Positions 1 through 5,416 of a DNA stretch of 10,848 bases are shown here, one piece after another. The translations under genes were made by a program, and so were the position numbers. Where the stretch lies: positions 1-10,848 of the forward strand of contig JAMFSG010000143.1 in assembly GCA_026225155.1 (NCBI GenBank), in the 5' to 3' direction. Within the stretch, counting starts at the first letter, position 1. Each line of letters opens with the position of its first letter. Origin of the DNA: Verrucomicrobiota bacterium (lineage in GTDB: Bacteria; Verrucomicrobiota; Verrucomicrobiia; Limisphaerales; UBA11358). Under the pieces are notes generated by a model, which did no database searches, had not been told where the DNA came from, and saw only the letters and a list, made by a program, of their open reading frames with translations.

Positions 1-630
1 GGTCGTCCATTTTTTGGAATTGAACCAGTTGTCTTGCGCGATGACAGCACGGAATGTTCGCCAAACGAAGGCGGAAAACTTTGCATCAAATATCCGTGGC
101 CGGGAATCATGCGCACGACGTGGGGCGACCACGACCGTTTCGTGAACACCTATTTCGCGACGTTCAAGAATATGTATTTCACCGGCGACGGTTGCCGTGT
201 GGATGCCGACGGCGATTACTGGTTGCTCGGCCGCGTGGACGACGTCGTGAACGTCTCCGGCCATCGCATCGGCACGGCGGAAGTCGAGAGCGCGCTCGTG
301 AGCCACGCGAAAGTCGCCGAAGCCGCCGTCGCGCCCATGCCGCACGACATCAAAGGCCAGGCGCTCTACGCCTTCGTGACCTTGAAAGACGGCATTGCCG
401 ACAGCGACGAATTAAAAAAGGAACTCGCGCAACACGTCCGCAAAGAGATCGGCGCCATCGCCGTGCCCGATAAAATCCAATTCGCGCCCGGCCTGCCCAA
501 GACGCGTTCCGGCAAAATCATGCGCCGCATCCTCCGCAAGATCGCCGAGAATCAAACGGATCAGATCGGCGATGTTTCGACGTTGGCTGATCCACAGGTG
601 GTCGAGGCGTTGGTGAAGGGGAAACAGTAA
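1..630 (+). CDS. acs: Acetyl-CoA synthetase, C-terminal part (5' end outside window)
   Basis: This is the last 209 codons of an AMP-forming acetyl-CoA synthetase, which converts acetate, ATP and CoA to acetyl-CoA in the cytoplasm. The frame is open from base 1, and its first residues (GRPFFGIEP) already match the family, so the TTG at 34 is not a start. Visible family features in fragment numbering: YFTGDG at 59-64 (adenylate-forming A7 region), [20 protein letters not shown] at 77-96 (hinge between the large and small domains), and [11 protein letters not shown] at 166-176. Lys172 in the last motif is the catalytic lysine, which Pat-type acetyltransferases acetylate to shut off Acs in other bacteria. 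The family is about 650 residues, so roughly two thirds is missing upstream. The gene ends in TAA, 17 bases before the next start. The C-terminus is complete and shows no frameshift. Confidence 0.96.
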   Translation, partial: GRPFFGIEPVVLRDDSTECSPNEGGKLCIKYPWPGIMRTTWGDHDRFVNTYFATFKNMYFTGDGCRVDADGDYWLLGRVDDVVNVSGHRIGTAEVESALVSHAKVAEAAVAPMPHDIKGQALYAFVTLKDGIADSDELKKELAQHVRKEIGAIAVPDKIQFAPGLPKTRSGKIMRRILRKIAENQTDQIGDVSTLADPQVVEALVKGKQ

Positions 631-647
631 ACCCTTTCTTTATCATT

Positions 648-1559
648 ATGAAAAACACGCAATTTAATCCTCAAGGCATCTGGTGTGGCCATTTTTTCGG
701 AACAAACATTGGCGTGTTATCAGTAAGATTTTACAATTCTAAAAATCAGTTAAAAGCTAAGGCGTTTTTTGTAGATCAACAATTTGGCCCAACTACTGTA
801 TTAGCTAGTGGAAATTTATCTGATAATAAAGGAACATTCAAATTATCAGAATTCCATTCGCTTGCCCCATTCATCCCGATAAGCGGGCAGCTTTCTCTTG
901 TATTCAATCCGGATAATTTGACCGCAGAAGGAACTTGGTTAACCGACCTCATGACTTCCGGCACTTGTAGGCTGACTCAAACAAAAATGTCATTAGCGGG
1001 ATTATGGTTGAAAATTATTGAGATCAGATTGAAATGGCTGGTTCGTCGATGCACATCTTTAATTTATCTCCTTTTTCTTTTCCTCATAGCTCTGGGAAGC
1101 CTTTGTGAGCGCGTCAAGCTTTCAACATTGAATTTAATCCTGTTGCTTCTTCCGGCGCCTTTTCTATTCACAAAACAACTTGGAAAACTCATAGATACGT
1201 TGCGACATGCGAAGCTCAAGAAATTTGGACCCTTTGAAATTGACCAAACTCCTCCGTCTCCAGAAATAGTCGCTGCCGCATCTACCACTAACTCATCATC
1301 ACCGGCAGCGTTCGATGCTCTTAATAAATTTTTTGTTCCACGAACAAAATTTATGCTTTCAGCAATTTCACAGCGGGGATCTGTCACTAATGTTGAATTC
1401 GTCCAATTGGCAAAAGATATTAGCATACCCTTTGATAATATTGAGCAAACTTTAACAGCATTATTAGAAGTTAGTTGTGTAGAGGTCGAATCAAACTTAA
1501 TTAAGGTAACCAATCATGGCCGGAATTATCTTAAATTCATGAAATTCGGAAACGGATAG
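648..1559 (+). CDS. Unrecognised two-TM protein with beta-rich N-terminus and possible winged-helix tail
   Basis: I do not recognise this 303-residue protein. Residues 1-115 alternate hydrophobic and polar residues in short strand-like stretches rich in Gly and Asn, suggesting a beta domain (GIWCGHFFG, then GTWLTDLMTSGTCRL near its end). Two hydrophobic segments follow, about 136-153 and 159-176, joined by a very short loop. Basic residues on both outer sides (KWLVRR before, KLIDTLRHAKLKK after) suggest that both termini lie in the cytoplasm. After TM2 comes the juxtamembrane stretch KKFGPFEID, then a Ser/Thr/Pro/Ala linker (201-220) and a C-terminal domain (222-300) that looks like a helix-turn-helix with a wing (FVQLAKDISIPFDNIEQTL, then NLIKVTNHGRNYL). 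The gene is clearly AT-richer than every neighbour and uses many AAA, AAT, TTA and ATT codons, which hints at horizontal acquisition. The ATG at 648 has no Shine-Dalgarno. The gene is very likely real, function unknown. Confidence 0.75.
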   Translation: MKNTQFNPQGIWCGHFFGTNIGVLSVRFYNSKNQLKAKAFFVDQQFGPTTVLASGNLSDNKGTFKLSEFHSLAPFIPISGQLSLVFNPDNLTAEGTWLTDLMTSGTCRLTQTKMSLAGLWLKIIEIRLKWLVRRCTSLIYLLFLFLIALGSLCERVKLSTLNLILLLLPAPFLFTKQLGKLIDTLRHAKLKKFGPFEIDQTPPSPEIVAAASTTNSSSPAAFDALNKFFVPRTKFMLSAISQRGSVTNVEFVQLAKDISIPFDNIEQTLTALLEVSCVEVESNLIKVTNHGRNYLKFMKFGNG

Positions 1560-1781
1560 CTTACAAAAATGCAAACTCGACGAGCTTTGCCGAAAACTGG
1601 CGCGCGCAATTCGCCATTATCCTTATCCTGAAAGGATGAAAATCATTCAGCCCGGCGTTGACGCGCAGCGGCTACGCTGGGTAACGCATCCACACGAAAT
1701 CAATCCTGAAGGGATTGCATCACCGCGCAATTCTCCGCCCGCTACAACTCCGTTGGAGTTGTGGATTTCCCAAAACACAAA

Positions 1782-1812
1782 CCCAAGGTAGCGCGTGCCG
1801 CGCAACCTTGGG
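1782..1812. repeat. Long hairpin within the palindrome cluster
   Basis: The arms 1782-1795 and 1799-1812 are 14 bases long and complementary except for one A/A mismatch (1790/1804), with a TGC loop. The outer eight pairs read CCCAAGGT/ACCTTGGG, and the inner five are GCGCG/CGCGC. It is the strongest secondary structure in the cluster. No T-tract follows on either strand, so an ordinary intrinsic terminator is unlikely. It is probably a distinct member of the same repeat family. Confidence 0.75.
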
Positions 1813-1878
1813 CTGAATGCTTGAATCCCGTTGGGATTCGCTCGGGCCGACGCAAATTCTCCAGCGCCGTCGGCGCGA

Positions 1879-2002
1879 CATCTTTGTAGAACCAAACCAA
1901 AAAGAAATTCAGCCCCGTCGGGGCGGCATATTCTGTTTTCTATTTGAGGATGTCGCTCCTACGGAGCTTGACCCTTTGCCGCAGCGGGTTTCTACAAAGA
2001 TG
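1879..2002. repeat. Perfect 13-bp inverted repeat marking the orientation switch of the palindrome units
   Basis: CATCTTTGTAGAA at 1879-1891 is the exact reverse complement of TTCTACAAAGATG at 1990-2002. Each copy abuts a short palindrome (1864-1876 and 2005-2017), so palindrome plus tail forms a repeat unit. The unit is present once in each orientation, with the tails pointing toward each other. Weaker tails also sit at 1912-1929 (palindrome followed by GGCAT) and 1948-1967 (GGATGTC followed by palindrome). The layout is that of two convergent sub-arrays. Confidence 0.8.
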
Positions 2003-2122
2003 CCAGCCCTACGGGCTTTTCCGAAAATTGACCGATAAAATTACCGTCATTCTGAAAATCAAAACAATTCATCCCGTCGTTACGCAGTTTGACTTTTTCA
2101 ACATCGTGTTTAGTTTGTCGGC

Positions 2123-2326
2123 ATGACTGCAGTTGAAGAACGTCGCCTCAAAGTGCTGCTCAAGAACGCCGTCACGGAAGTCCTTGAAGAGCGGCAGGAT
2201 ATTTTGCGCGCCGCCGTGCAGGAAAGCCTCGAAGATGCCGCGATGCTCCGCGCCATCCAAGCCGGCGAAAAATCCCGACCGGTCAGCCGCAATAAAATTT
2301 TCCAACGCCTCGCCAAGGCTGCGTGA
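2123..2326 (+). CDS. Antitoxin of a type II toxin-antitoxin pair
   Basis: This small acidic and helical 67-residue protein has the layout of antitoxins paired with RelE-type toxins. A long N-terminal helix (about 5-30) is followed by the acidic stretch ESLEDAAMLRAIQAGE (34-49) and the short tail PVSRNKIFQRL (53-63). In this family, a 'SLEDxxLxxAIxEG...VSRxEIF' pattern is typical of small antitoxins upstream of RelE/ParE toxins. No obvious DNA-binding domain (MetJ/Arc, AbrB or HTH) can be recognised, so autoregulation is uncertain. Its TGA stop overlaps the GTG start of the toxin gene, giving GTGA, which implies translational coupling. The ATG at 2123 has no Shine-Dalgarno. The gene lies immediately downstream of the palindrome cluster. 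Confidence 0.8.
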   Translation: MTAVEERRLKVLLKNAVTEVLEERQDILRAAVQESLEDAAMLRAIQAGEKSRPVSRNKIFQRLAKAA

Positions 2327-2589
2327 AAACTGTTTTCCGCGAATCTTTCGATTCGGATTTATCCGCCGTCACGGACGCTGCCTTGTTGCGCCGGATCAAG
2401 AAAGTCATCGAGCAAGTCGAGGCCGCCAAAACTTTCCAGCAAATTCCAAATCTCAAACGCCTCGAATCTTCCGGCAAATATTATCGCATCCGCTTGGGCG
2501 AATATTGCATCGGTTTTGTCTTTGAAAATGGTGCGGTCAGTTTCATCCGCTTTCTTCATCGCAAAGAAATCTACCGTTATTTTCCATAA
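2323..2589 (+). CDS. RelE/ParE-family toxin
   Basis: This 88-residue protein fits the RelE/ParE fold in length and pattern. It has N-terminal helices (about 10-40, LLRRIKKVIEQVEAAKTFQQI), then a basic beta-sheet region with KRLESSGKYYRIRLGEY (45-61), a hydrophobic strand (62-68), and a C-terminal FLHRKEIYRYFP (77-88). The YYRIR...Y motif and the HRK...IYRYFP tail are characteristic of the RelE subgroup, whose members mostly cleave mRNA at the ribosome. Ribosome-dependent RNase activity is therefore likely but not proven; ParE-like gyrase poisoning is the alternative. The start is GTG at 2323, overlapping the antitoxin stop by four bases. A weak AAGG lies a few bases upstream. The reading frame is intact, so the module could be functional. 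Confidence 0.85.
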   Translation: MKTVFRESFDSDLSAVTDAALLRRIKKVIEQVEAAKTFQQIPNLKRLESSGKYYRIRLGEYCIGFVFENGAVSFIRFLHRKEIYRYFP

Positions 2590-2631
2590 AATTTGCATTG
2601 CCAGAAATTTGATTCTGATAGCATCGCAATC

Positions 2632-3669
2632 ATGACCACGAAAGTTTCCCCGCTGATTTGCGCCACCGCCCTGCTCTGCACGCTGACAAACTTGAATCGA
2701 GTTTCCGCCGCTGAAACGAATATCACTTCCGCACCGGTCATCACCGCGCCGACCAACATGCAATTGACTGCCGATGCGGACGGGGATTTTACGATTGGAC
2801 CGGATTACACGAACGCACCGGAGATGTTGGTCAAGGAAGGCGTGCCGCACGGGACGTGGCATGAGTTCACACTGGAATCAACGAACAGCCAAATCTATCC
2901 CGGCATCGCGAAGAACCAGCCCGGCACGGTGCCGTATCAACGCAAGGTCGCGGTGTATGTGCCGCGACAATATGTGCCCGGCACCGCCGCGCCGTTCATC
3001 GTGGTGCAGGACGGCATGGGTTACGCCAAACGCATGGCGACGGCGCTGGATAACTTGATCGCCGAACAACGCGTGCCGGTGATGATCGCGGTGATGGTGA
3101 ATTCCGGCGGTGGCGACGCGCAAGGCAGCGAACGAGGTTTGGAATACGATACTTTATCCGACCGTTACACGACGTTCATCGAATCGGAAGTGCTGCCGAA
3201 GATCGCGCAAGATTACGGCGTGAAATTCACGACCGATCCCGCCGGGCGCGCGACGATGGGCGGCAGTTCCGGCGCAGCGTGCGCGTTCACGATGGCGTGG
3301 TTCCGGCCCGACTTATATCGTCGCGTGTTGAGTTACTCCGGCACTTATGTGAACCAGCAATCGCCGACTAATCCCGCGTCACTGCACGGTGCGTGGGAAT
3401 ATCACGAACATCTCATCCCGCAGAACGACGCGAAACCCATCCGCGTCTGGCTGCAAGTCGGTGAACATGATCTGGGCGAACAACGCGATGAAGCGTCCTT
3501 GCACAACTGGCCGTTAGCCAACGAACGCATGGCCGCGGTGTTGAAGGCGAAGGGTTATCATTATCAATACGTCTATTGCCTCGGCGCGAAACACGTTGAT
3601 GGTCGCGCAGTCGGCGAGACGTTGCCCGAAGCGTTGACGTGGTTGTGGCAGGATTATCCGATCAAGTAA
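2632..3669 (+). CDS. Secreted alpha/beta-hydrolase, esterase-D / enterochelin-esterase-like
   Basis: This predicted carboxylic-ester hydrolase has 345 residues from the ATG at 2632. That start is preferred over the in-frame TTG at 2593 because it opens with a proper signal peptide: MTTK, a hydrophobic core (VSPLICATALLCTL), and a cleavage site near VSAA|ETN at about 27. After an export linker, the catalytic domain starts around residue 95 (YQRKVAVYVPRQY). It carries the nucleophile elbow GGSSG at 210-214 (Ser212), a probable acid in QVGEHDLG (Asp280) and a probable catalytic His in GAKHVDG (His321). The spacing fits PF00756 esterases (enterochelin esterase, feruloyl esterase and mycolyltransferase relatives). 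The substrate cannot be read from sequence; acetyl or feruloyl groups on polysaccharides are plausible. It begins 42 bases after the toxin gene, but co-regulation is not implied. No Shine-Dalgarno is visible. Confidence 0.88.
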   Translation: MTTKVSPLICATALLCTLTNLNRVSAAETNITSAPVITAPTNMQLTADADGDFTIGPDYTNAPEMLVKEGVPHGTWHEFTLESTNSQIYPGIAKNQPGTVPYQRKVAVYVPRQYVPGTAAPFIVVQDGMGYAKRMATALDNLIAEQRVPVMIAVMVNSGGGDAQGSERGLEYDTLSDRYTTFIESEVLPKIAQDYGVKFTTDPAGRATMGGSSGAACAFTMAWFRPDLYRRVLSYSGTYVNQQSPTNPASLHGAWEYHEHLIPQNDAKPIRVWLQVGEHDLGEQRDEASLHNWPLANERMAAVLKAKGYHYQYVYCLGAKHVDGRAVGETLPEALTWLWQDYPIK

Positions 3670-3761
3670 AAGAAGTTTTCATCGCAAGCATCGTCCGATC
3701 AGTGAAGAGTTTTCATTTCACGCGCTTGCGCATCGGCGGAGAACTGATAGGCTGTCGCCGG

Positions 3762-3917
3762 ATGAAACTTATTGCTGCGATTGCTGTTTTCGGATTGTTC
3801 GGTCTCGCCATCGGCGGTGGCATTCTGATGCTGATGCACGGTTCGCCGTGGCTGTTCATCGTCGGTGTGCTCGCGTTCCTCGGCACGTTCGCCAAATACG
3901 GCTGCGCTTCGCAATAG
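3762..3917 (+). CDS. Small two-TM membrane protein, unknown function
   Basis: This 51-residue hydrophobic protein starts at the ATG at 3762. Longer in-frame starts at and after 3639 would overlap the esterase gene and add a non-hydrophobic extension, so they are disfavoured. TM1 spans about 2-25 (Gly/Ala/Ile-rich, starting right after MK) and TM2 about 29-45, separated by the short polar turn HGSP. The tail is AKYGCASQ. I believe similar short proteins of the pattern 'hydrophobic-HGxPWL-hydrophobic-FAKxGC' occur in Verrucomicrobiota, but that is recollection and not a search. The role is unknown. The gene ends at the convergence point with the protease gene on the other strand. Confidence 0.6.
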   Translation: MKLIAAIAVFGLFGLAIGGGILMLMHGSPWLFIVGVLAFLGTFAKYGCASQ

Positions 3918-3925
3918 AAATTTAG

Positions 3926-3953
3926 GAGATCGTAGATAGCAGTTGGCAGCTAG
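3926..3953 (-). repeat. Heptamer array, four degenerate 7-base units (left copy)
   Basis: Read on the minus strand from 3953 to 3926, the sequence divides into four consecutive 7-base units: CTAGCTG, CCAACTG, CTATCTA and CGATCTC. All fit the loose pattern C-N-A-N-C-T-N, and three of the four fit C-Y-A-N-C-T-N. A partial fifth unit (CTAA) follows. The array mirrors the one at 3980-4007. It lies just after the stop of the small membrane-protein gene. Similar heptanucleotide arrays (STRR) are known from cyanobacteria; any relation here is speculative. Confidence 0.6.
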
Positions 3954-3979
3954 GAATAATTGCTCGTGCAAATTGAATT

Positions 3980-4007
3980 CTATCTCCTAACTCCCAGCTT
4001 CCATCTG
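3980..4007 (+). repeat. Heptamer array, four degenerate 7-base units (right copy)
   Basis: On the plus strand four consecutive heptamers run CTATCTC, CTAACTC, CCAGCTT and CCATCTG, all matching C-Y-A-N-C-T-N. With the left array they form an imperfect inverted repeat: 17 of 22 positions match between 3934-3955 and 3985-4006. A shifted pairing gives a perfect 9-bp match, TTAGGAGAT at 3922-3930 against ATCTCCTAA at 3982-3990. A transcript from either strand could therefore fold here. The region sits between convergent genes and may act as a shared transcription end, although no T-tract is evident. Confidence 0.6.
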
Positions 4008-4009
4008 CT

Positions 4010-5368
4010 TCATTGAGTCGGCACACGAAATTTCTGCTGCATGGCGGCTTGGATTTGTGCCCAGCCCGCGCAACTCGCCGCTTCATTTCCCGCCGCCACG
4101 CCCGTGGCATAACCGGTGGAAACTGAAGTTCCTTGCATGAGATAAGCCTGATTGCCGAGATAAACCACGCCAGAGCCGGGCAAGGCCATGTCCACAAAAT
4201 TTCCGTAGTTTGCGTAATTCGCCAACTGGCCGGACTGGCCAAGTGCGGTCACGGCGTTGACACCGGGATAAGCCGCCGGATAAGTCGGCGTGGCGACCGG
4301 CGTATTGCCCGCCGCCGCAAAAAACACCACGCCGTCGCCCTCAGCAGATTGGATCAAACTTCCCAACACCTGACTCTGCCCGGCGCCGCCGAGGCTCAAA
4401 TTAACCACCGTCGCACCGGCGTTGACGACGGCTTGGACACCCAACGCCACATTGAAAGTGGTCGCACTTTCGCTGGCATTCATCACCGCGGCGGAAACGA
4501 TTTTGATCGAAGTGCCGCCTTTTTGCGCCGCCGCCGCCGCCAGAATATTTTGGGCGATGCCTGTGCCGTGTAAAATATCGTTGTTGGCCGTCGGCGTATC
4601 CACGATGGAAATCCGGTCTTGGATGAATTTGTCCAAGTCGCCCAACGGCTGCACTGCGGTGTCCACGAGGCCGACGACGACCTGGCTGCAATCGCTGTTG
4701 GGCGGATTGAGCGACAGGCTGAGCGGCTTCGGCAAATTCGCGGTGGCGGGCGAAAGCAATTGCGACGACGGCGGCGGGTCGAGATAATAATTGTAATCCA
4801 CGCCCAATACGTCGCTATCGTTTTTAAGTTCAGCCAGCGCGGCATCCGTCGCATCGGCGTCGGCGAATTGCAAAAGATAAATGCCGAACTTGTCCATGCG
4901 GCCGACGACCTTTGCGCCATATTTTTTCGCCAGCGCGTCAATGTCCGTGCCGGGCTTCACGCGCACCATCAGTTGATTCGCCGCATGTTTCGGCTTTGTG
5001 CTCGCAACGGTCACGGGCTTTGTCGCGTTCTGCATCGTCGTCGTGAAAACGTAGAGGAAATCCGGACCGTTAGTCTGCGGCACAAACGCGAAGTTGAGAT
5101 TGCCAAGCAACTTTCGCAAGGCGTCGCCGGAAGCGAGATTGGTAAATTTCACGTCCACTGTGCGCGCGGCTTCGGGTTCCACAAAAATATGCCAGCCGGT
5201 CTGGTGCGCAATGTCTTGAAGCAATGGAAAAAGTGATTCGCCGCGAACATCAGCGGTAACACGGTCGCTCGCGGTTTGCCAGATGAGAACATTTGCCGTC
5301 GCCGCGCGGCTACAAATCACGGCACAAACCGTGAACGCAAGGAACAAGAAAATTTTCGCGCGGCACAT
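4010..5368 (-). CDS. Secreted subtilisin-like (S8) serine protease with N-terminal STN-like domain
   Basis: This 452-residue exported endopeptidase has a signal peptide at 1-26 (MCRAKIFLFLAFTVCAVICS core). Residues about 36-97 look like a secretin/TonB short N-terminal (STN) domain: LFPLLQDIAHQTGWHIFVEP, then VDVKFTNLASGDALRKLLGNL. Residues 131-197 resemble a fervidolysin-type or I9-like propeptide (NQLMVRVKPGTDIDALAKKYG, ending at LGVDYNYYLDPPP). A Pro/Ser-rich linker leads to the S8 domain, with Asp236 in VGLVDTA, His267 in HGTG, oxyanion Asn355 in AAAGN and Ser415 in GTSVSTG. All catalytic residues are present, but the motifs deviate from the common D-T/S-G and GTSMATP forms. Outside the signal peptide there are only two cysteines (227 and 433), a possible disulfide. 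The ATG at 5368 is chosen because the signal peptide follows directly. It starts 48 bases after rmlB on the same strand and may be co-transcribed with it. Confidence 0.85.
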   Translation of the reverse strand: MCRAKIFLFLAFTVCAVICSRAATANVLIWQTASDRVTADVRGESLFPLLQDIAHQTGWHIFVEPEAARTVDVKFTNLASGDALRKLLGNLNFAFVPQTNGPDFLYVFTTTMQNATKPVTVASTKPKHAANQLMVRVKPGTDIDALAKKYGAKVVGRMDKFGIYLLQFADADATDAALAELKNDSDVLGVDYNYYLDPPPSSQLLSPATANLPKPLSLSLNPPNSDCSQVVVGLVDTAVQPLGDLDKFIQDRISIVDTPTANNDILHGTGIAQNILAAAAAQKGGTSIKIVSAAVMNASESATTFNVALGVQAVVNAGATVVNLSLGGAGQSQVLGSLIQSAEGDGVVFFAAAGNTPVATPTYPAAYPGVNAVTALGQSGQLANYANYGNFVDMALPGSGVVYLGNQAYLMQGTSVSTGYATGVAAGNEAASCAGWAQIQAAMQQKFRVPTQ

Positions 5369-5416
5369 AAGACAACGATGCTTTGGATTGTGCTGCCGCC
5401 CGAAATGTTCAGCAAT

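Larger units (their letters stand above)
1560..2122. repeat. Non-coding stretch with a cluster of short palindromes (REP/MITE-like)
   Basis: This 560-base gap holds no believable gene but at least nine compact inverted repeats. They are 1625-1637 (5-bp arms), 1666-1679 (5 bp), 1701-1717 (6 bp), 1744-1762 (8 bp), 1782-1812 (large hairpin, listed separately), 1823-1839 (7 bp), 1864-1876 (5 bp), 1912-1924 (5 bp), 1955-1967 (5 bp) and 2005-2017 (5 bp). Six share the core CCGTNGG with a three-base loop: GTT at 1744 and 1823, GTC at 1864 and 1912, and GTA on the opposite strand at 1955 and 2005. The arm sequences differ from unit to unit while pairing is kept, which argues that the fold, not the sequence, is conserved. 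Such clusters resemble REP-type elements mobilised in trans by RAYT/IS200-like transposases; that identity is inferred, and no transposase lies in the window. Confidence 0.7.

Noticed and set aside
1625..2017. CRISPR array
   Set aside because: The repeats are 13-20 bases, differ in sequence, are unevenly spaced and change orientation, and no cas gene is present.
1647..2038. Open frames on both strands across the palindrome cluster (for example 1647-1895 minus and 1817-2038 plus)
   Set aside because: They consist entirely of the palindromic repeats and their tails, lack start signals, and show no protein-like pattern. They are translated repeats, not genes.
2089..2114. sigma70-type promoter (TTGACT at 2089-2094) upstream of the antitoxin
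   Set aside because: No acceptable -10 hexamer lies at 16-18 bases; the only T/A-rich candidate is at 14 bases and too close to the ATG.
2593..2631. Upstream TTG start for the esterase gene
   Set aside because: It would add 13 charged or polar residues in front of a clear signal peptide that begins at the ATG at 2632.
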